Both the position numbers and the translations under genes were made by a program. A DNA stretch of 64,000 nucleotides from Legionella sp. PC997. GTDB taxonomy: Bacteria; Pseudomonadota; Gammaproteobacteria; Legionellales; Legionellaceae. Location: contig NZ_CP059576.1 in assembly GCF_014109825.1 (NCBI RefSeq), positions 3,393,501 through 3,457,500 of the forward strand, read 5' to 3'. The notes beneath the pieces were generated by a model. That model searched no databases and was not told the DNA's origin. It was given only the letters and a program-made list of their open reading frames with translations. Each line of letters starts with the position of its first letter. Positions within the stretch are counted from its first letter, which is position 1. This document shows, piece by piece, positions 9,247 through 18,218 of the stretch.

Positions 9247-10509
9247 CTAGTTCTGCTTATTACTAACTTTTAAAAAGAATTTATTATATTTTTGAACAAT
9301 CAATCCTGCAAAAGAATTCTCTAGTTTAACTTTTTTATAAAAACTACCATTTAGTTGGGTTCTGGTGATTAGAAAATTAAGAAGTTTTTTATACAAATCG
9401 TGATCGACAACCGTATTCAATGCTGAGGTCCAAAAATCATCTAGCAATCCTTGATAAGTCAGTCCGGGAAGATTGTAAAAACACTCACCACAAACAAAGG
9501 TAGGCACTTTATGGTGTAATGCAGAAAGCCCAACTGAACTATTAATTACCACGACCCCAAGGGCATGCTCAAGTAATGAAGGTAAATGCTGATCATGGAT
9601 GTATGCCACGCGTTCGTTTATTTGCGCTTGAATGGCCAACCGTTTAATTACATCTGCATAATCCACATATCCTCTATCCATAGGATGATGTTTAAATATG
9701 AGAAAGGTCTCGTTCTTCGATGATCGTGCAAAAGAATTTATAATGCACTCAATAAATTGTTTCACTTCTTTGAACTCGGAATGAGCTGTTACTTGATAAT
9801 CAGAACAAACTTGCAAGGGAACTAAAAAATAGCGCTTACTTAATGCACCTAGGAGTTGTTGCTCAATGCCCGCTTCTCGCCATTTATACCAATGTTTCCT
9901 CCTTGCAGAACGCATCCATGCCAGTCCCTCTAAAATTTTAAGTGGCCTATGGTGAACATTTTTGCTAAAAAGAAACCTGCCTAAAGCACCTATCGTAAAA
10001 TAGCAGAATCCATACCAGATCATTTGCCAATAAGCGCGCTCTATTTGTTGTTCCTGATAATATTCACAGTACTGCATGTCAGTTGGCTGAAAATGGGTAA
10101 TCGCATATGAATTTGCATTGACCCCCATATACTCCAGAGTCACATAATTAGGTCTAATATAACCTTCTTCGAACACTCCAACGTCTATTTCATGTCGCGT
10201 TGCAATTTCGATAGCAACCCGATGTATCGGACGACAATCCCCATATACAAAAATAATGTCTATTTCAAAACGCTCTAAAAAATGTTCCAACCATAAAGGC
10301 CACTCTGCCAGACTTTTTCTATAGATCACTGCGCCAAACAAGAAAAAAAAGCAATCGCCTGCATTGAAGTTAATTTTATATACCTGCGCTCCTTGGGTTT
10401 TTAAGTCTGTCGCCAAACGAGCAAAGAAAGGTCCGACCGGTCCTTGAAGCAATAAAACGTTTTTACCTTGAAAAATAGAGGTAGAATTATTTTTATACAT
10501 AAGCTCCAT
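9247..10509 (-). CDS. kpsS: Capsule polysaccharide Kdo transferase-like protein (KpsS family)
   Basis: About 420 residues that begin the core with VLLLQGPVGPFFARLATDL, the typical KpsS/LipB opening, and contain TFLIFKHHPMDRG and LGVVVINSSVGLSALHH, both features of this GT-B-like family. KpsS adds the first beta-Kdo to phosphatidylglycerol in group 2 capsule biosynthesis, making the lipid terminus that KpsMT exports. A GTG at 10590 would add 27 hydrophobic residues, but AAAGGA lies six bases before the ATG at 10509. The ATG three codons later (10500) also has GGAG upstream, so either is possible. Confidence 0.85.
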   Translation of the reverse strand: MELMYKNNSTSIFQGKNVLLLQGPVGPFFARLATDLKTQGAQVYKINFNAGDCFFFLFGAVIYRKSLAEWPLWLEHFLERFEIDIIFVYGDCRPIHRVAIEIATRHEIDVGVFEEGYIRPNYVTLEYMGVNANSYAITHFQPTDMQYCEYYQEQQIERAYWQMIWYGFCYFTIGALGRFLFSKNVHHRPLKILEGLAWMRSARRKHWYKWREAGIEQQLLGALSKRYFLVPLQVCSDYQVTAHSEFKEVKQFIECIINSFARSSKNETFLIFKHHPMDRGYVDYADVIKRLAIQAQINERVAYIHDQHLPSLLEHALGVVVINSSVGLSALHHKVPTFVCGECFYNLPGLTYQGLLDDFWTSALNTVVDHDLYKKLLNFLITRTQLNGSFYKKVKLENSFAGLIVQKYNKFFLKVSNKQN

Positions 10510-10839
10510 AAGTTCCTTTCCTGAAAGTAAGTACATAATATACAGAAAAAAATCTTGGGATAAGAAAAAAATCGAGAAATTTAGTTTCACCTCTACAAAA
10601 AAAAATTTAATCTTTGCATCTCGCGTCTCGAATCTTTCTCTTAATTTTGGTTCATGGTATAAATGTTCTCGTATATGTATTGCAGTATACAGGCAGCATC
10701 AATGGATCATATTGTTCAATTGGCATGGATGTCTTTGCAATGAAAGTCCCCCAATTTTCATAAGCAATCTCAAGCTTAAGTTGATTCATTCGGTGTGATT
10801 ATCATATGTAGTCGGAATCCTCTAACATGATTAAAACAC

Positions 10840-13092
10840 ATGTCTTGTTTGCTTTATATTGATGTCACTCGTTTAATTCGAAGGCAATTGCAACAACTAA
10901 AACCAACCGGGATTGATCGGGTGATGCGAGCCTATTTGAAGCATTATCAAGACTCCGCAGGGGGTGTTATTTATTATTTTGGACGACTTTGGATTTTATC
11001 TGAAAAAGAATCAAAATATCTCTTTCATTCATTGTTGTCTGACCGTTTAAAGCGTAGCAGACTCTACGCTTTCATCATCCAAGTTGTATTAAGGAGTTTT
11101 TTCGAAAAAAAACGGGATGGTATTTTATTATTATTAGGACATAGCAATTTAGAGCGCCCTCGATACGCCAAAGCCATTGAACGAATAGGACTGACCCCTA
11201 TCTTCTTTATTCATGATTTAATTCCGATAACTCATCCTGAGTATTGCCGTGCAGGAGAAAAAGAAAAACATATTAAACGAATGATTCATGCCCTGAGCCT
11301 AGGAAAAGGCATTATTGTGAACTCTCAAGACACCTATAATGCGTTATTTAAGTTTGCACTTTCATTAGAAAAAAAACTACCCGCACTATGCATTGCAGCA
11401 CTAGGAGTTGATTTACCTCCACCGCCGTTGTGTTCACGAACACTCGAGTCCCCTTATTTTGTTATGCTTGGTACGATAGAACCGCGAAAAAACCACCTAA
11501 TGATACTTTATGTGTGGCAAAATTTAATTGATCGACTAGGTAGTAATGCACCTAAACTGATTATTATTGGCCGGCGTGGATGGGAGTGTGAGCATATTAC
11601 TCGCATGATCGATAGTTGTACCAAATTACGTGGCTTTGTGTTTGAATGGAATCAATGTTCCGATCAAAAATTATCCTCATGCTTGCAACATGCTCAAGCA
11701 CTCTTATTCCCTTCCTTTGTTGAAGGATATGGCTTACCCTTGATCGAAGCTTTAAATGCCGGTGTACCTGTTATTGCCAGCACCACACCTGCCCTTATAG
11801 AAATTGGTAAAAATATCCCAGAATATCTTGACCCCCTAGATACAGTGCAATGGATGAATACCATTTTGAATTATGCGCATTCAAACAGTACGTTAAGACA
11901 AAAACAAAAATCACGATTAATTGGCTATAAAGCACCGAGTTGGAGGAAGCATTTTTTGAGTGTGGAACATTTTATAAAATCTATTACACAGCAAAACATC
12001 GCAGGCTCTAAAGTTAGTCCTGCGAGGTCTACAGATCATGACATCACTAGCAGTAAGCCCACACTGAGTGATTCAATGATTTATGCTTGGCGCATGCCTT
12101 ATTGGAAGAGACCAATTATCCAACGATTTCTTACAGATCATGCTATCCGCTTTGTGCGTAGGGTACGCGCAATTAAACCTGAGAGCGTCCTTTTACTTTG
12201 GGGGTCGAGTCGGGCCCCATCTAAGCTGGATAGTACGGTTTCAATAGTTCGATTAGAAGATGGCTTTCTACGCTCGGTAGGTCTAGGTGCCGATCTGACA
12301 CGCCCATTATCTTGGGTTATTGATACGCAAGGAATTTATTACAATGCAACAAGCCCCTCAGATTTAGAATATATCTTACAATACTCTACTTTCGCTGAGC
12401 CATTATTGGAACGTGCAGCCTCTTTTCATCAACGGATCGTCGAGTTTGGGGTTACCAAATATAATCTGCAAGGACAAACTTGGAAACCAACTACTCATGG
12501 CAAACGGATCATCTTAGTTCCCGGACAAGTTGAAACCGATGCTTCCATTGCTTTTGGAACTGGGATTATTAAAACAAACATAGATCTACTTCAAGAGGTC
12601 CGCAAAAAAAATCCTGACGCGTGGTTAATATATAAGCCTCATCCAGACGTGGTTGCAGGTTTGCGAGCAAAAGGAGTCAATGAACAAAACTCGCATCAAT
12701 ATTGTGACGAATATCTTGAGACAGTTTCTATCGATCATCTCTTAAAATACGTGGATGAAGTACACGTTATGACCTCTTTGGCTGGTTTTGAGGCGCTACT
12801 TAGGGGCAAAGAAGTTACATGTTATGGATTACCTTTTTATGCGGGTTGGGGATTAACAACAGATATGATGAATACCCCCCGACGCACTCGACGGCTAAAA
12901 TTAGCTGAATTAATTGCAGGAACTTTATTACTTTATCCGATGTACATTAGCTGGAGTAAAGGAACACGAGTTTCCCCCGAAGAAGCTTTAGAGGAATTAA
13001 TCTTGGGAAAAGAACTCAAACCAAGGATGAGCGCTACATTTTTTAGAATCTGTTATCGAATAATACGCAGGTGGACAAAGCTCTATAAGTAA
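10840..13092 (+). CDS. GT4 glycosyltransferase fused to a single KpsC module
   Basis: The 750-residue protein is bifunctional. Residues ~1-385 are a GT4 enzyme (YFVMLGTIEPRKNHLMIL, PSFVEGYGLPLIEALNAGVP with E-x7-E). Residues ~410-740 match KpsC: LLWGSSRAPS, RLEDGFLRSVGLGADLT, ILVPGQVETDASIAFG, LIYKPHPDVVAGLR and CYGLPFYAGWG. Classical KpsC has two KpsC-type modules that alternate beta-Kdo linkages on the capsule lipid anchor. Here one is present and the other seems replaced by a GT4 domain, so the linker chemistry may differ (inference). The gene diverges from kpsS. Confidence 0.87.
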   Translation: MSCLLYIDVTRLIRRQLQQLKPTGIDRVMRAYLKHYQDSAGGVIYYFGRLWILSEKESKYLFHSLLSDRLKRSRLYAFIIQVVLRSFFEKKRDGILLLLGHSNLERPRYAKAIERIGLTPIFFIHDLIPITHPEYCRAGEKEKHIKRMIHALSLGKGIIVNSQDTYNALFKFALSLEKKLPALCIAALGVDLPPPPLCSRTLESPYFVMLGTIEPRKNHLMILYVWQNLIDRLGSNAPKLIIIGRRGWECEHITRMIDSCTKLRGFVFEWNQCSDQKLSSCLQHAQALLFPSFVEGYGLPLIEALNAGVPVIASTTPALIEIGKNIPEYLDPLDTVQWMNTILNYAHSNSTLRQKQKSRLIGYKAPSWRKHFLSVEHFIKSITQQNIAGSKVSPARSTDHDITSSKPTLSDSMIYAWRMPYWKRPIIQRFLTDHAIRFVRRVRAIKPESVLLLWGSSRAPSKLDSTVSIVRLEDGFLRSVGLGADLTRPLSWVIDTQGIYYNATSPSDLEYILQYSTFAEPLLERAASFHQRIVEFGVTKYNLQGQTWKPTTHGKRIILVPGQVETDASIAFGTGIIKTNIDLLQEVRKKNPDAWLIYKPHPDVVAGLRAKGVNEQNSHQYCDEYLETVSIDHLLKYVDEVHVMTSLAGFEALLRGKEVTCYGLPFYAGWGLTTDMMNTPRRTRRLKLAELIAGTLLLYPMYISWSKGTRVSPEEALEELILGKELKPRMSATFFRICYRIIRRWTKLYK

Positions 13093-13182
13093 TTCCGTCC
13101 TTGCTCCTTACAGCTCAATCTAGATCTTAGAGACAAAGCGTGATAATTAATAAAAAGACTATATTAATTCAGCTTAATAATC

Positions 13183-14124
13183 ATGAATTTGAAATTTTTT
13201 TTCCGACAATTTTTTATTATGCTCAATTTTTTTACCCTATTTTCAAACAAAAAAACGTTTACGGGTCCTCTAGGCAATGTTATTGCTAATTACTGCGGCT
13301 TACATGTTGTTCGGATTATTCTGAGTGATGTAATACAATTTATAAAAAAGTTACCGTTTTACTTATTAGCACCTAAATCAGCTTTTGAGTTTAATAAAAA
13401 TGGTCTATTGATCCTTGAAAATTTTCTAGATCCTCAAAAGTTTCTGTTAGTCCAAAAAGAAATTGAAAAACATATAAATCAATTGCCTAAAGCGCTACCT
13501 AATCTCGAACAACAAATGTATGGAGATAAGTTAAAACGAGCTACAGGGTATGATCGTTACGATGGTGACACTTTAAATCGTTTTGATCATGTTCCCAGAA
13601 ATTCTATGGTGCAATTTGTTTTTAAAAACGCACGCATGCATCGCTTAACTCTAGCCTTATTTGGTATGTTGAATACACCGATGCGTTACTTCATGTATAC
13701 GTTGTGCCATGGGGATGAAGCCTCATTACCTGACTCCCAGAAATTGACTCATCGTGATACATTTCACCACACTTATAAGATTTGGTATTTTACTCATGAT
13801 GTAGAATTAGCTTCCGGTCCTTTCGAATATTCTACTGGAAGTCATGCTTTAACTTGGAAGCGTTTACGTTGGGAATATCGACGCAGCATACAAATTTGCT
13901 CTGACCAAACCATGTCGCGTGGAGGGGCATTGCGTATATCGGATGAAGAATTAGCAAATATGGATCTTAAGCCACCACAATCTTTATGTGTGAAAGCAAA
14001 CACGATGATAATCGCAAACACCCGAGGATTTCATCGTCGCGGTTTTGCTGAACAAGGAACAATACGTACGAGTGTTTTTGGTTATTTCAGACCTTTAGCT
14101 TTTTTCCCGCTGGTACATCCGTGA
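13183..14124 (+). CDS. Phytanoyl-CoA dioxygenase (PhyH)-like Fe(II)/2-oxoglutarate oxygenase
   Basis: 313 residues. The core has a likely H-x-D iron site in LTHRDTFHHTYKIWYF, a following SGPFEYSTGSHALTWKR strand typical of PhyH proteins, and a distal histidine plus arginine in NTRGFHRRGFAEQG...RTSVFGYFRP that would complete iron and 2-oxoglutarate binding. The N-terminal ~60 residues are hydrophobic and poorly conserved. It follows the GT4-KpsC gene on the same strand by 90 bases, so it may hydroxylate a sugar or lipid in the surface glycan pathway (inference). No strong ribosome-binding site precedes the ATG. Confidence 0.7.
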   Translation: MNLKFFFRQFFIMLNFFTLFSNKKTFTGPLGNVIANYCGLHVVRIILSDVIQFIKKLPFYLLAPKSAFEFNKNGLLILENFLDPQKFLLVQKEIEKHINQLPKALPNLEQQMYGDKLKRATGYDRYDGDTLNRFDHVPRNSMVQFVFKNARMHRLTLALFGMLNTPMRYFMYTLCHGDEASLPDSQKLTHRDTFHHTYKIWYFTHDVELASGPFEYSTGSHALTWKRLRWEYRRSIQICSDQTMSRGGALRISDEELANMDLKPPQSLCVKANTMIIANTRGFHRRGFAEQGTIRTSVFGYFRPLAFFPLVHP

Positions 14125-14264
14125 ATAGTTTCGACGTACTATTTTAAGATTTTCTTATTATTTAGATGCTCGAGGCAGCGACGATCCTAAGGGAATCGAG
14201 GCCGAAATTGAGAATACTCACCACCTTAGTAGCAAATACGTAGCTAGAGTTCACAATTTACTTT

Positions 14265-14294
14265 AAGATGCTCGAGATTCCTCTAGAACATCTT
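14265..14294. terminator. Stem-loop between convergent PhyH-like and VOC genes
   Basis: Two 13-base arms starting AAGATG and ending CATCTT pair at 10 of 13 positions around a TTCC loop. It lies between convergent genes and could end both transcripts, although no long T-tract follows. The left-arm core AGATGCTCGAG also occurs about 100 bases earlier (near 14164), making a short direct repeat in the same spacer. Confidence 0.5.
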
Positions 14295-14319
14295 CTTACG
14301 AGATCTGTGAGAAACAAAA

Positions 14320-14763
14320 TTAGTGTTTTGGACTCATCCCTTTCGCTTGAAGCTCTTGAAGGGCAGCTTTATTTTTATGTACATTTATATTCATCCCGGC
14401 CAACACTTCGGGGGTCTTGGTAAATTGGATATCAGCATATTCGATTACCTGAATATAATTACCCCAAGGGTCAAGAAAATCCAAAAATTTTCCGTCTATT
14501 AATTCCGCTCCAGCTTTTTTTGCCAATTCCTTGACCGTGGCACGATCATCGACCACGAGACCAAAATGACGTAAGTTGTCTTTATGTGGATTAGAGCTTT
14601 TCATTAACGCTATAAATTGATCTCCTAAATCAATAAAAGCGTGATGTTCATCTTTACCGCGCAAAGTAAAATTAAAAATTTTGCTATAAAACTCTAATGC
14701 TTTTTCCACATTACCTACTTCAAGGGCGATATGGTTAATTCCTATTAGATTTGCTTTTTCCAT
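14320..14763 (-). CDS. VOC/glyoxalase-fold protein
   Basis: 147 residues with the classic vicinal-oxygen-chelate layout: INHIALEVGNVEKALEFYSKIF at the start (split here as GINHIALEVG then KALEFYSKIF), HHAFIDLGDQFIALM, LRHFGLVVDD in the second module, and FLDPWGNYIQVIEY at the end. Metal-ligand histidines and glutamate are in the usual positions. The family covers glyoxalases, dioxygenases and fosfomycin or bleomycin resistance proteins, so the substrate is undetermined. CTGGAG lies about nine bases before the ATG. Confidence 0.85.
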   Translation of the reverse strand: MEKANLIGINHIALEVGNVEKALEFYSKIFNFTLRGKDEHHAFIDLGDQFIALMKSSNPHKDNLRHFGLVVDDRATVKELAKKAGAELIDGKFLDFLDPWGNYIQVIEYADIQFTKTPEVLAGMNINVHKNKAALQELQAKGMSPKH

Positions 14764-14986
14764 AGCGAGTTCTCCAGTGATTTTATAATAACAAATAATA
14801 GTCTAAGAAAATAAATTTTTTAAAAACTCGCTATAGATTTTTAATTCATTCATCAATTAGTGCACTATAAAAGACTGGTCTGCCAAAATTAAGAGGTCAT
14901 TTTTTATATGCAGTTAACAAGTGCTCGGTATCGTTTTCCATAATATCATTCAATCCAATAAAGCATCCGAAAAAAATATAATGAGG

Positions 14987-15850
14987 TTATTTATAACCCA
15001 TCGTCGTTTTGTCCTCTTCGGGATTGATATTTTTAAGCTGCGTAAATAAAAGATCTACCTTCTCATACAATTGCTTGTCAGTCGCTGAGGGAGCTTGTAA
15101 AGAAGCGGTTTTTTTCTGAACTGCTGAAAGAACCGATGTAAGCTTATCAACAACAACCGGGTTATTGCGAACACCAATAGAAAAATGATCCTGTAAGGGA
15201 TGCTCTTCCAAAACATCGATAATGCGACTGATTGACTTGGCATCAAAATGAGGTCGTTCTAATAACGCCTCAATAGCGAAGCTTAATGCTGTCGTTGAGT
15301 AAGAATAGCAATTGGATTGATACATGTTGCACATTTGCTTTTGGTTAATGAGTTGATCTGCAGAATCAAGAAACTTATTAATTTCTGGCTGAGTGAACGA
15401 AACTCCTGTTGGATAGCCAACAAAGTTGTAACCCTTACTTAGGTACCTTTTCTCATTGTCTTTTTGAGTATGGAACGTTACTCCATTTCGCAACCACTGT
15501 GAGAAATCCCAGGGGCTTTGACGTCCATATACAGAAAAAGTACCATTCTTACTGTTTTTTAAAGCAATAGCAGAATGTCTAATAGGCATGCCAGGAAGCG
15601 GCAGACCAGGTTTGGTCGCAAACATTAATTCAAAGGTGTCCTCTGTGGACGCATCCTTCAAGGAACACATTTTTTCGGGTTCTATAGGTTCTGGGCTCAA
15701 TGAAATTGGCTGTTCTTCCTTAGCCTCATCGTCCTTAGTCAGTAATTTTTGAGATTTATTTCTCATCTGAAACAGAGCATAGCGACTAAATGCAGTTGCC
15801 TTATTCGAATATGCTATAGGACCTACTAACTTGGTTAACTTTGTAAGCAT
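14987..15850 (-). CDS. Effector-like protein with His/Asn-Cys motif (paralogue of 16012-16923)
   Basis: 287 residues from an ATG with GGGAG six bases upstream; an upstream TTG (15871) is less likely. I do not recognise it as a named protein. The C-terminal half has RHSAIALK (His92) and YQSNCYSYST (Cys181), an order (His before Cys) seen in circularly permuted NlpC/P60-type hydrolases such as LRAT and PPPDE proteins. It shares FxLMFA/FEVGFA, HSxIAL, CNxxxSNCYSxST and a C-terminal helix (SxGVRNNPVV) with the divergent neighbour. No signal peptide is seen. It is a candidate Dot/Icm effector; the hydrolase role is inference. Confidence 0.7.
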   Translation of the reverse strand: MLTKLTKLVGPIAYSNKATAFSRYALFQMRNKSQKLLTKDDEAKEEQPISLSPEPIEPEKMCSLKDASTEDTFELMFATKPGLPLPGMPIRHSAIALKNSKNGTFSVYGRQSPWDFSQWLRNGVTFHTQKDNEKRYLSKGYNFVGYPTGVSFTQPEINKFLDSADQLINQKQMCNMYQSNCYSYSTTALSFAIEALLERPHFDAKSISRIIDVLEEHPLQDHFSIGVRNNPVVVDKLTSVLSAVQKKTASLQAPSATDKQLYEKVDLLFTQLKNINPEEDKTTMGYK

Positions 15851-16011
15851 GCCAACTCCCTTTAATGCCAATTCAACACAGAGTGTACTTTATTTAGTTA
15901 TCTTTAACACAGTATCCAGCTATCGTCAACGGCAAGCGATGGGAAAATAAAATTCACTATAGTCTATAATAATACAAAAATGGCATTAGAAATAGATTCT
16001 TGGAGGTAACA

Positions 16012-16923
16012 ATGTTTACTCTAATAAGTCGACATGCTGGCAAACTAATAGGTACATCAGGAGCCGGGACTCTTTACCTTGCTTATGATACCTACAAATA
16101 TAAACAACTGCAGGAAAAAATGACCGAACTGCAAATGTCCTCTCCAGAAGATCAGACTATTATTGACGCAGATCAAAAAAATTGGCTCCTATTAGGCCGG
16201 CAAAGTCCCGGTTATGTCCGAGATACTGACAAAACACCCAAGCAACATTTACATCACAAAATAAATTCGAGTACTCTTTGGTTTAAGACCTTGGGGACCC
16301 AATTAGATAATGAAAAACACTTTGATTTATTTGTAGGCAGTGATTTCGTGGTTGAAATGTTTGCAAAAAAAGGAAAAACGCCAAAAGTACGGGTTCAACC
16401 GGAAAAGATGCTCAGCGATGACTTAGATACGATTAAAGATGATGATTTATTTGAAGTGGGTTTTGCACGGAAACAGGGCTTTGCAGATATCACCCAAAAA
16501 TCTCCTTTTTTTCACTCATCTATCGCATTAAGAAAAATTAGTAAAGATGATGTTGCTAATTCAGAATTTGTGGTGGTTCGGGGAAGCGAAATAAAAGAGG
16601 TCATAAACAGAACAAATAAAGCGATTTGTGATGAACAATCGTGTAATCTTTTTAGCTCCAATTGTTATTCAGCATCAACCTATGCCAGTGCAGAACTTAT
16701 TAAGGTAATCGATGAGCGCGTTATAAAAGCAGAAGACAAAAAAGAAGACTTGAAGGCAATTTCTGATGTACTTTCAAGACGAGCACTTGACAATTTTGCG
16801 CGTGGGGTTAGTAATAATTCGGTAGTTTCCGAACAATTGATTACTCAAATACCCAAAGTATTACAAAAATATGGGCTAGTAAATACCGAACAACCCAAAA
16901 CTCCAGATGGACCCCCGTTATAA
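16012..16923 (+). CDS. Effector-like protein with His/Asn-Cys motif (paralogue of 14987-15850)
   Basis: 303 residues; the ATG at 16012 has GGAGG five bases upstream, so the longer TTG start is rejected. It is a diverged duplicate of the neighbour on the opposite strand: FEVGFARKQG, FFHSSIALRK (His168), CNLFSSNCYSASTY (Cys218) and FARGVSNNSVVSEQL all have counterparts. A GRQSP...DNEK segment lies before the histidine here (about 63-102), but after it in the partner. The C-terminus is Pro/Thr-rich. The two genes are divergent with 161 bases between starts, so they may share regulation. Function is unknown. Confidence 0.7.
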   Translation: MFTLISRHAGKLIGTSGAGTLYLAYDTYKYKQLQEKMTELQMSSPEDQTIIDADQKNWLLLGRQSPGYVRDTDKTPKQHLHHKINSSTLWFKTLGTQLDNEKHFDLFVGSDFVVEMFAKKGKTPKVRVQPEKMLSDDLDTIKDDDLFEVGFARKQGFADITQKSPFFHSSIALRKISKDDVANSEFVVVRGSEIKEVINRTNKAICDEQSCNLFSSNCYSASTYASAELIKVIDERVIKAEDKKEDLKAISDVLSRRALDNFARGVSNNSVVSEQLITQIPKVLQKYGLVNTEQPKTPDGPPL

Positions 16924-16968
16924 AATAATTACCATAAATCACAAGTATGCCTTTATAGGAGGTAGAAG

Positions 16969-17343
16969 ATGAAATCCAGTAATATGTTTACAGTAGATGA
17001 AAATATTTTGAAAAGCCTTGGAGCAGATACTTTGAAAACGATTAGAACCAAAGGAATCCAAATGGAAGCAGAGATTGCTGCGAAATTGGAGGAATTAGAG
17101 TCATTGGTTGTGGAAGGAGTTTCTAGTGATGGGCTTGCTAAAGCCAAGGTGGATGGAACACATCAAATTATAGAACTTTCTTTGGATCCCTCCTATTCAG
17201 AATTAAACAATAAAACAAAAACATGTGCGCTGATGACTGAGGCAATAAATGATGCAATCTATAAAGTTAATCTAACCATCGAAAATGAAATATCTAATAT
17301 AAAATATAGATATAGCGGAGAAGTTATCAAAAAAATATCTTAA
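16969..17343 (+). CDS. Divergent YbaB/EbfC-family nucleoid-associated-like protein
   Basis: 124 residues following the previous gene by 45 bases with GGAGGT before its ATG, so probably co-transcribed. The pattern AEIAAKLEELESLVVEG, AKVDGTHQIIELSLDPSY and EAINDAIYKVN follows YbaB/EbfC: an N-terminal helix, two-stranded sheet with the conserved G-x-V/I-D-P-S run, and a C-terminal helix. YbaB usually sits beside dnaX and recR; this copy does not, and its sequence is quite diverged. It may be an accessory DNA-binding paralogue (inference). Confidence 0.7.
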   Translation: MKSSNMFTVDENILKSLGADTLKTIRTKGIQMEAEIAAKLEELESLVVEGVSSDGLAKAKVDGTHQIIELSLDPSYSELNNKTKTCALMTEAINDAIYKVNLTIENEISNIKYRYSGEVIKKIS

Positions 17344-17369
17344 TCGTGTAATGTATTTATTTGCGGTAA

Positions 17370-18218
17370 TTATTTCGGTTCTAATGTATTTTTGGAGCGT
17401 TGATCATTTGCTTGGTCTTTATCCGTGTCTTCCTTGGTCGTGTTCCAAATAGATAAACCATGTAAAGGTGAGGATTTTTTCTCCAGAGATGAATCCTGCA
17501 TCGTAAGGCTGGATTGGATCGCATGTTGATAGAGTTTATAACTTTTTAGGGCGTTATATAAATTCGCCACATGCCGATTAAAGCCGGCCCCACATGCTCC
17601 AGATAATAAATGATCGATATCTTCTACGAAATTACATCGACGTCCCGTTACGGCTGAATAGCTGCTGATGGGACCGTTTTTGGAGGTCAGAAAAATAAGT
17701 GGGTTCTTTTCTACTTTTTTTAATTGATCAAGATGCGTTTTAAATGCGGCGAGAGGTTCATGCAATTCAGCAGTAAGTTTATTCTGATCAGCACTCAAGA
17801 GCGTGTTTTCGAGAATTTGTGAAGCTAGAACCAACTTACCCATCAGATTTAAAGTAATCTCATTTACCCCATCAGCATATTCTTGTAACCCAGCAAAGAT
17901 AGGGCTATTTTCAAATGCACTGCGGACGACTTGATGGGTTAAAAGCTGGGTAATATCTTTTTCGCTGAATAAGTTCAATGCCAACCCTTGCTCTAAATCT
18001 TTTGCATTAGATGCTTCCAGGGGTTCTTTATTTTTAAAATCTCGAAATACACCCGCTAGTTCAGAGGGGTTTTGGAAATCCGCAAATACCCAGTCTCCAG
18101 AAATGAATTCGGCGATTTGATTAATATCGTACGCATATCCACTTTCAGAAATAAAAATGTTCTCTTCAGGAATATCCATCAAATCTGCTTTATTTTTAAC
18201 CGCAACAGTCTTTCCCAT
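17370..18218 (-). CDS. Hypothetical protein with possible U-box-like N-terminus
   Basis: 282 residues, no signal peptide and no recognised name. Residues ~20-60 (NIFISESGYAYDINQIAEFI, then DWVFADFQNPSEL) resemble the U-box pattern I-x-x-S-G-x-x-Y-D-x3-I-x3-I/L...N/D-P, which binds E2 enzymes in eukaryotic and Legionella ubiquitin ligases. The middle is alpha-helical, and a CNFVEDIDHLLSGACGAGF stretch lies near 200. The tail is very polar (TKEDTDKDQANDQRSKN), as in Dot/Icm substrates. It converges with the YbaB-like gene. The U-box reading is tentative. Confidence 0.6.
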   Translation of the reverse strand: MGKTVAVKNKADLMDIPEENIFISESGYAYDINQIAEFISGDWVFADFQNPSELAGVFRDFKNKEPLEASNAKDLEQGLALNLFSEKDITQLLTHQVVRSAFENSPIFAGLQEYADGVNEITLNLMGKLVLASQILENTLLSADQNKLTAELHEPLAAFKTHLDQLKKVEKNPLIFLTSKNGPISSYSAVTGRRCNFVEDIDHLLSGACGAGFNRHVANLYNALKSYKLYQHAIQSSLTMQDSSLEKKSSPLHGLSIWNTTKEDTDKDQANDQRSKNTLEPK

